64,000 nt of DNA from JANPLN01 sp041736155 (GCA_041736155.1 JBGSUL010000032.1:62001-126000), one strand, 5' to 3'; positions 25,883 to 34,975 are shown, counted from the stretch's first letter. The notes: a model not told the origin generated them from the sequence alone. Numbers and translations are program-made.

Positions 25883-26824
25883 TTACTTCTGCAACGCTTT
25901 AAATTCTTCCGCGAGGGCCGGAGCGATTTGGAAAACATCACCCACCAAACCATAAGTCGCCTTTTGGAAGATAGGAGCCTTCTCATCGCTGTTGATGGCC
26001 ACAATCACTTTGCTGCTGCTCATTCCCGCTAGATGTTGAATAGCGCCTGAAATCGCAGCGGCAATGTAAAGACTTGGGGCCACGGTTTTTCCGGTTTGTC
26101 CCACTTGCATAGAGTGCGGAACCCAACCCAAATCGACTACAGCTCGGGAAGCGCCTACTGTGGCGCCGAGAGGTTCAGCCATGGCGGTGATCAGTTTAAA
26201 GTTATCGGCTTCTTTTAAGCCGCGTCCACCAGAAACGATGATATTGGCTTCGGTGAGATCCAATGCTGTGGATGTGGATTTTGCCACGTTTGTCAGCTCC
26301 ATGGTCGGCGTGGCCACATCGGTGGCGATCAATTGAGGAGTTGTGGATTTATTTTGAACCACTACAGGCAATTGATTTGAACGCACCAAAAGAATTTTGG
26401 TAGCACCGTCAGCCATTGTCACAGTGGCTGTGCATTTTCCCGAATAGAGAGGGCGGCGAGCCTTGAAGGGTTGCAATTGCAACTCCGTCACATCGCTGGC
26501 AAAAGCGGCATCTAGACGGACAGCTAAACGCGCAAACACATCTTTGTTGAGTGTGTTGGAGTTGGCCAAGATGACCGCTGGTTTTTCTGATTCGACAATT
26601 TTAAACAGAGCTTCGAGATAGGCAGCGGGATTGTGTTTTGCCAATGCTCCGGCTTCACCGTGATAATGTTTTGTTACACCCCAACTGCCTAAAGACAATT
26701 GCGAGCTTCCAGGCCCAAAAGACGCCGTGATAATTTCGGAAGCGCCAGCGGCTGCGGTTAACAGCTCGAGGCTGGTGTTTTTTGGTTGACCGTTGATTGC
26801 ATCGACTAAGATTAAAACTTTCAT
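25883..26824 (-). CDS. etfA: Electron transfer flavoprotein alpha subunit
   Basis: 313 residues. The C-terminal FAD-binding half carries IIVSGGRGLKEADNF, VGASRAVVDLGWVP, QVGQTGKTVAPSLYIAAAIS and VAINSDEKAPIF, all typical of EtfA. With EtfB it passes electrons from acyl-CoA dehydrogenases to the quinone pool. It lies 35 nt downstream of etfB. Together with the biotin carboxylase genes and sdhCAB in this window it fits growth on fatty acids and amino acids of prey (inference). Confidence 0.96.
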   Translation of the reverse strand: MKVLILVDAINGQPKNTSLELLTAAAGASEIITASFGPGSSQLSLGSWGVTKHYHGEAGALAKHNPAAYLEALFKIVESEKPAVILANSNTLNKDVFARLAVRLDAAFASDVTELQLQPFKARRPLYSGKCTATVTMADGATKILLVRSNQLPVVVQNKSTTPQLIATDVATPTMELTNVAKSTSTALDLTEANIIVSGGRGLKEADNFKLITAMAEPLGATVGASRAVVDLGWVPHSMQVGQTGKTVAPSLYIAAAISGAIQHLAGMSSSKVIVAINSDEKAPIFQKATYGLVGDVFQIAPALAEEFKALQK

Positions 26825-26859
26825 GTTCGTTCCTTTATTCGTGTTGTCTCACCCAAGTT

Positions 26860-27636
26860 CTAAAGAACTTTGGCTTCTTCTCTCAGCAGGCGCACAAGTT
26901 CTTTCGCTTGCTGTTGTGGTTCGCCAGGAATCATCTTGCAGGCGGGGCGATCTTTCGGGAGTTCATACTGCGTGAGTTGAACTTTCACCATGCCTGGGTT
27001 GAAGCCTAACTCAGTGGCGGGGATTTCTTTCATGGGCTTTTTCTTGGCCTTCATAATTCCTGGAAGGCTGGCAAAACGAGGTTTGTTCAACCCCTTATTG
27101 GCGGCGATGAGAGCGGGTGTGGGAGCACTGTAAGTTTCTGTTGTTCCCCCCTCCACTTCTCGTTGCACGGAAAGTGTGGTGCCGTTGTATTGAATAGCAG
27201 AAACCACAGAAACATGAGGAATTTTTAAAAGCTCAGCAAGCATCGGTCCCGTTGCCGAAAAACTACCATCGATGGAAAGTTTTCCTGTGTAAATTAAATG
27301 CGGCTCCCCTTCTTTTTTAATGGCTGCTGCAAGAAGCTTGGCGGTGGTGAGGGGATCTAAAGCGTCGCTACAATCAATCAACAAAGAATCATCGGCGCCC
27401 ATGGCCATTGCCGTGAGAAGCGCTTGGTTGACGCGCGCCTTAGGTCCCACGGTCACAGCGGTGACGGTGGCTTGTGGATTGGCTTCTTTAAATTTAATAG
27501 CTTCTTCGATAGCAAATTCATCATAAGGGTTAATCACCCACTTGATACCGGTTTCGTCGAGCTGTGAGCCTGAGGCGGCAACTTTGACACGGGTTTCGGT
27601 GTCAGGAACTTGTTTTAGGCAAATATACACACGCAA
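26860..27636 (-). CDS. etfB: Electron transfer flavoprotein beta subunit
   Basis: About 258 residues with the EtfB start RVYICLKQVPDTETRVKV, then the AMP-binding segment GADDSLLIDC and PLTTAKLLAAAIKKE, and the core YTGKLSIDGSFSATGPMLAE. The start is TTG 27636-27634, because AGGAGG lies 7 nt upstream and the protein then begins exactly where EtfB homologues do. The frame stays open to 27777 but those extra residues come from the intergenic region and its long inverted repeat. Confidence 0.95.
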   Translation of the reverse strand: MRVYICLKQVPDTETRVKVAASGSQLDETGIKWVINPYDEFAIEEAIKFKEANPQATVTAVTVGPKARVNQALLTAMAMGADDSLLIDCSDALDPLTTAKLLAAAIKKEGEPHLIYTGKLSIDGSFSATGPMLAELLKIPHVSVVSAIQYNGTTLSVQREVEGGTTETYSAPTPALIAANKGLNKPRFASLPGIMKAKKKPMKEIPATELGFNPGMVKVQLTQYELPKDRPACKMIPGEPQQQAKELVRLLREEAKVL

Positions 27637-27689
27637 TGAAAGCCTCCTGTTTATTAAAAGAAATAACTCTGAGGTTATCGCAAAAAAGT

Positions 27690-27703
27690 CTTTATTAATA
27701 AAG
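27690..27703. promoter_or_regulatory. 14-bp perfect palindrome between etfB and sdhC
   Basis: CTTTATTAATAAAG is a perfect palindrome in the divergent etfB/sdhC region. Its place suits an operator for a dimeric regulator shared by both operons. No protein partner can be named. Confidence 0.35.
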
Positions 27704-27735
27704 CCCGAATGCGCTAGCAGATGCACAGTCCCAAT

Positions 27736-27798
27736 CACAAGGTAACAGTTCCCTTTTTGGAAAGCACTGCGATACAAAAAGGGAACTGTTACCTTGTG
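27736..27798. repeat. Perfect 24-bp inverted repeat with 15-nt loop
   Basis: Arms 27736-27759 and 27775-27798 are exact reverse complements, beginning CACAAGGTAACAG and with CAAAAAGG near the loop. The loop is 27760-27774. It lies between the divergent etfB and sdhC genes, where a terminator is not needed. It may be a REP/MITE-like element or a stable RNA hairpin in either leader. Confidence 0.9.
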
Positions 27799-27907
27799 TG
27801 TTGTCTCTTCCTAGACACCGAGGGGCAAAGCCAGTATCATGTGGCTTTCAACAAGTTACGAAATGGCCCCACCATGGGGTCGACAAATCGTGATAAGGAG
27901 TCTATTC

Positions 27908-28567
27908 GTGGGATTTGCCTGTTCTTCTATCGGAAAAAAAATAATCATGGGCGCTTGTGGAGCTATTTGGGCAGGATTTGTCTTCGCACATATGGCAGGC
28001 AATATGCTGATTCTCGTCAGTGCCGAGCTTTACAATAAATATGGCCATGCGATTGTTTCTAACAAACCACTTCTTTACGTCGCCGAAGTTGTTTTGGTTT
28101 CGGCGCTTTTAGTTCACGCTATTATCGGGATCATGTTGACACTCGAAAATCGCAAAGCCAAACCGGTCAAATATGCTGTCGCAGCGAGCGGAGAAAAACG
28201 CACGACCCTGGCTTCGCGCACCATGGCGTTTCACGGCTCGGTGATTCTCTTTTTTGTTATCTATCATCTTATCACCTTTAAATATGGCCCAGAATACACC
28301 GTGACTTACGATGGCGTTGTCATGCGCGATCTACATCGACTCGTTATGGAAGTTTTCCAGCAGCCTATTTATGTTGTTGGCTATATTATTTGTTTACTCT
28401 TACTGGGATGGCATTTAAGCCATGGAGTCTCTTCGGTCTTTCAAACATTAGGCCTGAATCATCCCAAGTACCATAACAAGATTAAATGGATTGCCTGTAT
28501 TTATGCGCTGGTAGTGGCCGCCGGTTTTATCAGTCAACCTCTCTACGTGATAGCCAATTCGTTCTAA
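27908..28567 (+). CDS. sdhC: Succinate dehydrogenase cytochrome b subunit
   Basis: 219 residues with five predicted membrane helices and the start GFACSSIGKKIIMGACG typical of single-anchor b-type SdhC proteins (the Bacillus/epsilon/delta type). Conserved His residues (FAHMAGN, LLVHAII, FHGSVIL, WHLSHGV) would bind two haems. Start GTG 27908 has AAGGAG 7 nt upstream and gives the standard N terminus. An ATG at 27839 is also in frame but has no ribosome-binding site. The gene is followed by sdhA and sdhB. No sdhD is present, which is expected for this type. Confidence 0.94.
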   Translation: MGFACSSIGKKIIMGACGAIWAGFVFAHMAGNMLILVSAELYNKYGHAIVSNKPLLYVAEVVLVSALLVHAIIGIMLTLENRKAKPVKYAVAASGEKRTTLASRTMAFHGSVILFFVIYHLITFKYGPEYTVTYDGVVMRDLHRLVMEVFQQPIYVVGYIICLLLLGWHLSHGVSSVFQTLGLNHPKYHNKIKWIACIYALVVAAGFISQPLYVIANSF

Positions 28568-28576
28568 GGAGCTGCG

Positions 28577-30499
28577 ATGTCGATTCGATTAGATGCAAAA
28601 ATTCCCGAAGGACCCATTGAGAAAAAGTGGGACAATTACAAATTCAACATGAAACTTGTCAATCCTGCCAATCGTCGCAAATTCAATGTGATCGTGGTGG
28701 GTACAGGTCTTGCTGGAGGAGCCGCTGCCGCTTCTCTGGGTGAGATGGGTTATAACGTCAAAGCATTTTGTATTTCCGACTCTCCTCGCCGGGCGCACTC
28801 TATTGCCGCGCAAGGCGGGATCAACGCCGCTAAAAATTATCAGAACGACGGCGATTCAGTTTACCGTTTATTTTACGATACAATAAAAGGCGGCGACTTC
28901 CGCGCTCGTGAAGCCAACGTCTATCGTCTCGCACAAGTGTCGGCATCGATCATCGATCAGTGTGTGGCGCAAGGCGTGCCTTTTGCCCGCGAATACGGCG
29001 GTCTTTTAGACAATCGCTCTTTTGGCGGAGCGCAGGTGTCGCGTACGTTCTATGCTCGTGGACAAACCGGCCAGCAGTTACTTCTCGGTGCGTACTCGGG
29101 GCTGATGCGACAAGTGGAAAAGGGAACAGTTAAAATGTTTCCGCGCCAAGAAATGTTGGACCTTGTCTTAGTAGACGGTCGCGCTCGCGGAATCACCACA
29201 CGCAATCTCATCTCGGGCGAAGTCGAGTCCCACACCGCCGACGTGGTGTTCTTAGCGACAGGCGGCTATGGTAACGTCTTTTTCCTCTCGACAAACGCGA
29301 TGAACTCCAATGTGACAGCTGCGTGGCGTTGTCATAAAAAAGGCGCCTACTTTGCAAACCCGTGTTTTACCCAGATTCATCCGACATGTATTCCCGTCTC
29401 TGGTGATTACCAATCCAAGCTGACACTGATGTCTGAATCTCTGCGCAATGACGGACGCGTTTGGGTTCCTAAGAAAAAAGGCGACAAACGCCCCCCTGAA
29501 CAAATCCCTGATAGCGAGCGCGATTATTATCTCGAGAGAATTTACCCAAGCTTCGGAAACCTGGCTCCGCGAGACATTGCGTCTCGTCAGGCAAAATTCA
29601 GAGTGGATGAAGGCCATGGTGTTGGTTCAACAGGTATGGCGGTGTATTTGGATTTCCGCGATGCGATTCAAAGGTTAGGCCAAGACAAAGTGGCTGCGAA
29701 GTACGGAAATCTTTTTGATATGTATGCCAAAATTGCCGGCGAAGATCCGTACAAATCACCCATGCGCATTTATCCCGCGGTCCACTACACTATGGGTGGC
29801 TTGTGGGTCGATTATAATTTACAGAGCACAATCCCCGGTTTATTTGTCGGCGGCGAAGCCAACTTCTCTGATCACGGAGCGAATCGTTTAGGAGCTTCCG
29901 CGCTCATGCAAGGACTTGCCGATGGATATTTTGTCGCACCAGCAACTCTTGGGAACTATCTGGGCTCCGAAGGCGCACAGCTCAGTAAAGTGAGCGAAAA
30001 AGACAGCGCTTTTGTGGAAAGTAAAAAACAATCGGAAGATCAACTCAATCGATTGCTGGGCAATCAAGGCAAACGGACCGTGGACGATCTGCATCGCGAA
30101 CTGGGAAAACATGTTTGGGAACATATTGGTATGTCGAGAACGGCGAAGGGCCTTCAAGAGGTGTTAAAAATCATTCCTGCACTTCGTGAAGAATTTTGGA
30201 AAACAGTGAAGGTGACCGGTCCCAAAGATTATACAAACCAAGAGTTGGAAAAAGCCGGTCGTGTTGCCGACTTTATGGAACTGGGCGAACTCATGGCCAA
30301 AGATGCCCTGACACGCGAAGAATCCTGCGGTGGACACTTCCGCGATGAACATCAAACTCCTGATAACGAAGCTCAACGCGACGATGAAAACTTTTGTCAC
30401 GTGGCCGCTTGGGAATTTAAGGGTGTTGGCCAACACGAGCGTCATAAAGAAGAATTGAAATTTGAAAATATTAAACTCGCATCAAGAAGTTATAAATAG
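28577..30499 (+). CDS. sdhA: Succinate dehydrogenase flavoprotein subunit
   Basis: 640 residues. The FAD-binding N terminus NVIVVGTGLAGGAAAASLGE, the FAD-linked His in RRAHSIAAQGGINAA, the catalytic segment TQIHPTCIPVSG and the C-terminal FAD site GGEANFSDHGANRLGASAL are all present. The His and Arg residues fit succinate oxidation or fumarate reduction. Length and one-anchor context match the class with a cytochrome b558. It lies 9 nt after sdhC. Confidence 0.97.
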   Translation: MSIRLDAKIPEGPIEKKWDNYKFNMKLVNPANRRKFNVIVVGTGLAGGAAAASLGEMGYNVKAFCISDSPRRAHSIAAQGGINAAKNYQNDGDSVYRLFYDTIKGGDFRAREANVYRLAQVSASIIDQCVAQGVPFAREYGGLLDNRSFGGAQVSRTFYARGQTGQQLLLGAYSGLMRQVEKGTVKMFPRQEMLDLVLVDGRARGITTRNLISGEVESHTADVVFLATGGYGNVFFLSTNAMNSNVTAAWRCHKKGAYFANPCFTQIHPTCIPVSGDYQSKLTLMSESLRNDGRVWVPKKKGDKRPPEQIPDSERDYYLERIYPSFGNLAPRDIASRQAKFRVDEGHGVGSTGMAVYLDFRDAIQRLGQDKVAAKYGNLFDMYAKIAGEDPYKSPMRIYPAVHYTMGGLWVDYNLQSTIPGLFVGGEANFSDHGANRLGASALMQGLADGYFVAPATLGNYLGSEGAQLSKVSEKDSAFVESKKQSEDQLNRLLGNQGKRTVDDLHRELGKHVWEHIGMSRTAKGLQEVLKIIPALREEFWKTVKVTGPKDYTNQELEKAGRVADFMELGELMAKDALTREESCGGHFRDEHQTPDNEAQRDDENFCHVAAWEFKGVGQHERHKEELKFENIKLASRSYK

Positions 30500-30525
30500 C
30501 GACGTTACAAATAGCTGGAGAGTCT

Positions 30526-31317
30526 ATGAGCGAACACGGAACAATGACTTTACATTTAAAAATTTGGCGACAAAAAAATCAGCAAGATGCGGGTGGTTTT
30601 ATCGAGCACACGGCGAAGAACGTGTCTCCCCACATGTCGTTTTTGGAAATGATCGATGTGGTGAACCAAGAACTGATCTTGGCGGGTAAAGACGCTATCG
30701 AGTTCGATCACGATTGCCGCGAAGGAATTTGCGGCATGTGTTCCATGGTGATTAACGGCATGGCGCATGGCCCACAAAAAGGCACGACCACGTGTCAGTT
30801 ACACATGCGAAAATTTAAAGATGGCGATTCCATCACCATCGAGCCCTTCCGTGCAAAAGCTTTTCCGGTCATCAAAGATCTTAAAGTGGATCGTTCCGGC
30901 TTTGATAAAATCATTCAATCGGGTGGATATATTTCCATCAACACAGGAAACGCTCCCGAAGCCAACGCAGCTCCTGTTCCTAAGCAAGATGCGGATCTGG
31001 CGTTTGAGGCGGCGACTTGCATCGGTTGTGGCGCATGTGTGGCGGCCTGTGTGAATTCTTCGGCGATGTTATTTGCATCTGCCAAAGTGTCGCACTTGGG
31101 TTTATTGCCGCAAGGCCAGCCAGAGCGTCAATCGCGCGTTCTCAACATGGTACGCACCATGGATGATTTGGGGTTTGGCAACTGTTCGAATACAGGATCT
31201 TGTGAGTTGGCGTGTCCCAAAGGTATTAGCCTCGAAAACATTGCTCGCATGAATCGGGATTTTGTAAAGGCCTCTCTCTACGAGAGACCAGAGAAAAAAG
31301 AATCTGGTGGTTTTTAA
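30526..31317 (+). CDS. sdhB: Succinate dehydrogenase iron-sulfur subunit
   Basis: 263 residues with three cluster sites. A plant-type [2Fe-2S] site is CREGICGMCSMVI plus a distal Cys (GTTTC). A [4Fe-4S] site is CIGCGACVAACVN. The third site (CSNTGSCELACPKGI) binds [3Fe-4S]. It transfers electrons from SdhA to the quinone at SdhC. It lies 26 nt after sdhA and ends the operon. Confidence 0.97.
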   Translation: MSEHGTMTLHLKIWRQKNQQDAGGFIEHTAKNVSPHMSFLEMIDVVNQELILAGKDAIEFDHDCREGICGMCSMVINGMAHGPQKGTTTCQLHMRKFKDGDSITIEPFRAKAFPVIKDLKVDRSGFDKIIQSGGYISINTGNAPEANAAPVPKQDADLAFEAATCIGCGACVAACVNSSAMLFASAKVSHLGLLPQGQPERQSRVLNMVRTMDDLGFGNCSNTGSCELACPKGISLENIARMNRDFVKASLYERPEKKESGGF

Positions 31318-31322
31318 TCCGA

Positions 31323-31766
31323 TTATTTTGAGACGGAACTGACGTTAAAAAGCATGGCGCTTCCAGCGCCAGTGACAGAACTTTCTGACCAAGAAATTTT
31401 CCCCGTGACTGTCACGGAATTAATCCCATCCGCAAGATTTCTTTTTACCACGTCGCGCTGTCCTTTATCTAGAGACAAGGTCACCACTTCTACATGGCAC
31501 GCAAAGTTGGTGTTATCCTCCAACCACTGCTCCAGCATCACATCAACCGCCGGAACAAGCATATAGAGAAATTCGATGATGGTGGCCTTGGCCGGCTCGC
31601 TATCGGCCACGTCTGCCACCATAGGATTTTCTTTCACGGTACCTTGTAGAGTGACTTCTTGCTCAAGACGCAAAATATTTCGAGCGTCCATCACCGCGCA
31701 AGGATCAGCGTCTGCTGAGGCGGAAAGCGTAGAAAAAAGTATCAAGCTGGTTAAAAGTCTTTTCAT
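31323..31766 (-). CDS. Secreted protein of unknown function
   Basis: 147 residues with a signal peptide (MKRLLTSLILFSTLSASADA). Mature residues contain two Cys (DPCAVMDAR and NFACHVEVV) that may form a disulfide in the periplasm. The end SWSESSVTGAGSAML is beta-like. No family recognised. It overlaps nothing and lies 9 nt downstream of the DUF1402-like gene on the same strand, so the two may be co-transcribed. Confidence 0.75.
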   Translation of the reverse strand: MKRLLTSLILFSTLSASADADPCAVMDARNILRLEQEVTLQGTVKENPMVADVADSEPAKATIIEFLYMLVPAVDVMLEQWLEDNTNFACHVEVVTLSLDKGQRDVVKRNLADGINSVTVTGKISWSESSVTGAGSAMLFNVSSVSK

Positions 31767-31775
31767 AAGTTTTCC

Positions 31776-32672
31776 CTAGCGAATGGCGGCGCGAATTTCA
31801 TCAATGTGTTTATTCACCCATTTACCGAAATCATTAGTTTCTGGCAATCGACCGGCACGTGATGTGCGACCTAAATAGTACCACTCGTTACCTAAATTAT
31901 AGAGAGTGGCTACAATTCCAGGATTTTGCGAAATATCGTAACCCTTGCTTGCATAAACACTCATCGCATATTTATTGGTGGCGGCGATAAAATAGGGAAC
32001 AGTATTGGGATCTAAAATTTTCTGAAAAACCACGGTGACATCGTGATGTCTTTCAAAATTGATAGCTTGGCTACCAACACGATCATCCATCATCAATGCG
32101 CGGACAGGACTCATTTGTCCAATCCCAAAAGAGAGACCAATATCGCTGTGAGCATTGGGGTCAAAGAAATTGGTTGTGAAGTCGAGAAAAAATCTTTTTT
32201 CAGCCTTAAATGAGAGGCTAAAATCGCGATTGTTCCATTTTTGTACAACACAAAACCATTTGTTATAGGAATCGGACCTAGAGAAGCAATCTGCGTAGCT
32301 TGGATCTTCAATGAGAAGACTCAAGTTTTTCTCAGGATGGTCGACATTCGTTTGCGCCCAAATATTTGCAGAACGAGACAGCTGCTCGCCCATCAAATTT
32401 TGCATACGATCGTATATATCATAATTGAGTGCATGTTCTGCGGCGATAGATGCCGCAACCAAGACAGGGTCAACCCCGCGATTACGAGCAGCACGGTTGA
32501 TCGCATTTTTGTTTTGTGCAATCACGGCTAAAGCGTTCGCGTTCTTTGCTGCCGTCTCATCTTTAATATGAGCGGTGGCATCAGCTGGGTCGACAGGAAC
32601 AACAATAGCCCCAGCAAAACTTACGTTAAAAGAAAATAGAATACCCCAAAACAAAGAGAAAACACCCTTCAT
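31776..32672 (-). CDS. Secreted lysozyme-fold protein (DUF1402-like)
   Basis: 298 residues with a signal peptide (MKGVFSLFWGILFSFNVSFA). The region RNRGVDPVLVAASIAAEHAL followed by DIGLSFGIGQMSPVRAL looks like the catalytic-Glu helix and Gly-x-Gly-Gln motif of soluble lytic transglycosylases, as in DUF1402 proteins. The Glu in AAEHAL would be the acid. Cleavage of peptidoglycan is inferred, not shown. ATG 32672 is chosen over 32714 because it starts the signal peptide and has GGAG upstream. In a predator such an enzyme could act on the self or prey wall. Confidence 0.7.
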   Translation of the reverse strand: MKGVFSLFWGILFSFNVSFAGAIVVPVDPADATAHIKDETAAKNANALAVIAQNKNAINRAARNRGVDPVLVAASIAAEHALNYDIYDRMQNLMGEQLSRSANIWAQTNVDHPEKNLSLLIEDPSYADCFSRSDSYNKWFCVVQKWNNRDFSLSFKAEKRFFLDFTTNFFDPNAHSDIGLSFGIGQMSPVRALMMDDRVGSQAINFERHHDVTVVFQKILDPNTVPYFIAATNKYAMSVYASKGYDISQNPGIVATLYNLGNEWYYLGRTSRAGRLPETNDFGKWVNKHIDEIRAAIR

Positions 32673-32800
32673 AAAAACTCCATCATTTAAAGTTGTCGCA
32701 ACATAGCAACGCAAGGAGAGAAGTCTACGAAGAGTCGAGCACCCTGAAAAAAAAGGATGGGGGTTTTGAAAAGATGTAAAACGGTTCGAAGCGAGAACGA

Positions 32801-33697
32801 CTATGTGGGGATCTCGAGCGTCGACGCCGGGTATTGCTGAAGAAACCCCTCAATCTTTTCGTTCACTTCTTGTGGAAAATCCAATTGAACGCAATGGGAG
32901 CCGTTGGGAATAATCAGCAGTTCACTTTGGGGGATTTCTGCAAACAAAGATCTTTGCACCGCCACCGGAGTTAATGAGTCGCGGTCGCCGGCAATCACCA
33001 GTGTCGGGGCTTCTATCTGGGTGAGGAAGGGGCGACCATCATACTGTGTGAGCTGCTCAAACAAAGTCATAAAGACACGCAAATCGATATTGGCCACACC
33101 TTGCGCGTAGATTTCGATATCTTTGAGCGCGGTTTTTTCCAGATTAAAACCACCAACCAAAGAACTTAAAAACACCGACACCGGATTGGTGACACCTAAA
33201 CGCCAAATTGTACTCAACAGCGAAGGCGCCATATTGTAGGTTTTCCGGATGTAATGGAAAACTTCCTGCAACCGCTCCTGCGAGAGCATGGCTTGGAAGG
33301 GATTGCTAAAAAAGCCACTGACAAAACACAAGCCCTCGAAAAGTTCAGGTTTTTTTTGATAAGCGTCGAGCAGAACTTCACAGCCAAAACTATGGCCAAG
33401 GAAAAAAGCCTTATCGATTTTCAAGTGTTCGCACAAACAGATAATATCTTGGGCCATGGCTGGCAAACTGAGATTTTTTTTATCTTCGGGAATATCGGAA
33501 AAATGATGTCCACGGTAATCCATAATGATGGTCTGATAAGATTGTGAAAAGTGATGCAGTTGATGATGCCAATGATTGATCAGACAGGCGATGCCATAAA
33601 CAAAAACCAGCGGACGGCCCTCTCCGCGCACCTCATAATAAATGCGTGTTCCATCAAAACTATGAAAATATCCAGAACGTTTAGAAACCGGTGAAAT
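32801..33697 (-). CDS. Alpha/beta hydrolase, probably starting at ATT
   Basis: 298 residues from ATT 33697-33695. The nucleophile elbow is GHSFGCEVL with Ser. The acid is probably in the VIAGDRDSLTP segment and the His is IPNGSHCVQL. The usual N-terminal strand FHSFDGTRIYYEVRGEGRPL is encoded, but no ATG, GTG or TTG lies upstream of GTG 33631. GAGGAG (33708-33703) is 5 nt before ATT 33697, a normal spacing, and TGA 33709-33707 closes the frame just above. Substrate unknown; many such proteins are esterases or epoxide-type hydrolases. Confidence 0.85.
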   Translation of the reverse strand: MSPVSKRSGYFHSFDGTRIYYEVRGEGRPLVFVYGIACLINHWHHQLHHFSQSYQTIIMDYRGHHFSDIPEDKKNLSLPAMAQDIICLCEHLKIDKAFFLGHSFGCEVLLDAYQKKPELFEGLCFVSGFFSNPFQAMLSQERLQEVFHYIRKTYNMAPSLLSTIWRLGVTNPVSVFLSSLVGGFNLEKTALKDIEIYAQGVANIDLRVFMTLFEQLTQYDGRPFLTQIEAPTLVIAGDRDSLTPVAVQRSLFAEIPQSELLIIPNGSHCVQLDFPQEVNEKIEGFLQQYPASTLEIPT

Positions 33698-33734
33698 AAG
33701 AACTCCTCAGGATCGCAGCTATTCAACTTGTTAA

Positions 33735-34397
33735 TTAATTATTTAAAAACCTAACTTCGATCACAGTATTGTGAATATGGATGAGATCGGAATTTTTCAA
33801 TATCTTTTTTTCGTGTTCTTCTTCATTTAAGCGCACAATTTTAGGATAGCTGGTGGTAAATACAGCACCTTTTGCAGAAGGTGTGATTTCAAAGGCGATA
33901 TCCGGGCAGTGCGGTTCATAAAGCTGAATGTCATCACATTCGCCGCCCACAGAGCGCGGGCCATATTCAAGAACATGGGTTTCGCCAGTTTGTAGTCCTT
34001 GGGTAAAATGCAGCACAGGCACGGAACGAAAAGCTTCGACAGTGAGAGGTTCGTTGCGGGCCACATCATGGGATTCCAGCAAAAGCTGATTGAGCACGGG
34101 TTTCCAAAAGGAAGTCACCGAGGCCACGCGCATTTGCGTGGTTCCCAGATCGATCACATCTCCCTCCATCAGAAGGTGCTGGGTGGAGCGCTCGCCGTTC
34201 ACCAACATTCCGTTTTTAGATCCGGGATCCTTAAGAACCCAGCCAAGCACCTCATCTAATTCAAAAACAGCGTGTACTTTCGACATCTTACCGTCTTCAA
34301 ACGAGATATCGGCGCTGCGCCCAAGGGTCGTCGTATGCTGTAGCTGAAGGACTTCTCCGTAGCGGGGGCCACTGAGGATTTGCAGAGAAAGGCTCAT
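33735..34397 (-). CDS. FHA-domain protein with a second, degenerate FHA-like domain
   Basis: About 220 residues. The first FHA domain (about 8-90) has the phosphopeptide-binding GRSADISFEDGKMSKVHA and SKNGMLVNGE motifs. A second beta-rich region (about 130-220; SVGGECDDIQLYEPHCPDI, KKILKNSDLIHIHNTVIEV) has FHA-like spacing but lacks the GR and SxxH residues. FHA domains bind phosphothreonine in signalling. Start ATG 34397 is chosen over 34475 because the first FHA strand begins there. No kinase is adjacent. Confidence 0.85.
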   Translation of the reverse strand: MSLSLQILSGPRYGEVLQLQHTTTLGRSADISFEDGKMSKVHAVFELDEVLGWVLKDPGSKNGMLVNGERSTQHLLMEGDVIDLGTTQMRVASVTSFWKPVLNQLLLESHDVARNEPLTVEAFRSVPVLHFTQGLQTGETHVLEYGPRSVGGECDDIQLYEPHCPDIAFEITPSAKGAVFTTSYPKIVRLNEEEHEKKILKNSDLIHIHNTVIEVRFLNN

Positions 34398-34549
34398 AGT
34401 AAAAGTTTCATTAAAAAGGCGCGGGAATTCAACCGCCAAGTGCAAAGGACGAGTCAAAATCAATGGACTTTGCAAAAGGTCTTGTGCTAGTTAAACAGGA
34501 CCTTGCTCTAAAGACGAATTATTTAGGGCTTTTAACCGAAAGGGAGATT

Positions 34550-34969
34550 ATGTTTGAGTTAGTTAAAGAGGCGGTCATTCGTCCGTACGAAGCCATTATT
34601 GTCATGGACCCCAATTGCTCCGAAGAGGAACAAAAAGGTTTGTTTGGCAGAAACCAAAAAATCATTGAAGGCTTCGCAGGAAAAATCAACCACATCGACA
34701 CTTGGGGCGTTCGCCGTTTGGCAAACCCTATCGAAAAAACCAACCGTGGTATTTATTTTCACTGCACATTTACTGCAGGACCAGATTCCATCGCCGAGCT
34801 TGAGCGTACGATGAGAATTAACGAAAAAGTTCTGCGTTTTATGCACACCCGTCTTCCCGACGAAACTGTTCTTCCAGAATTTGTTGAAAAATTTAAAGCA
34901 AGTCTGATTGAGCGTAAAGAGCGTGAAGCGAAGCGCTTAGCTGCAAAACCAAAACGTCCCATGAGATAA
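34550..34969 (+). CDS. rpsF: 30S ribosomal protein S6
   Basis: 139 residues. The S6 core RPYEAIIVMDPNCSEEE, DTWGVRRLANPIEKTNRG and MRINEKVLRFMHTRL is clear. S6 sits on the platform of the 30S subunit next to S18. ATG 34550 has AAGGGAG upstream; an upstream in-frame start at 34463 has none. The C-terminal tail is Lys/Arg-rich. It is followed by a DUF2232-like gene and rplI. No rpsR lies in between. Confidence 0.97.
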   Translation: MFELVKEAVIRPYEAIIVMDPNCSEEEQKGLFGRNQKIIEGFAGKINHIDTWGVRRLANPIEKTNRGIYFHCTFTAGPDSIAELERTMRINEKVLRFMHTRLPDETVLPEFVEKFKASLIERKEREAKRLAAKPKRPMR

Positions 34970-34975
34970 TTGGAC

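Noticed and set aside
27736..27798. Terminator for an upstream plus-strand gene
   Set aside because: No gene ends nearby; both flanking genes point away, so a terminator has no clear client.
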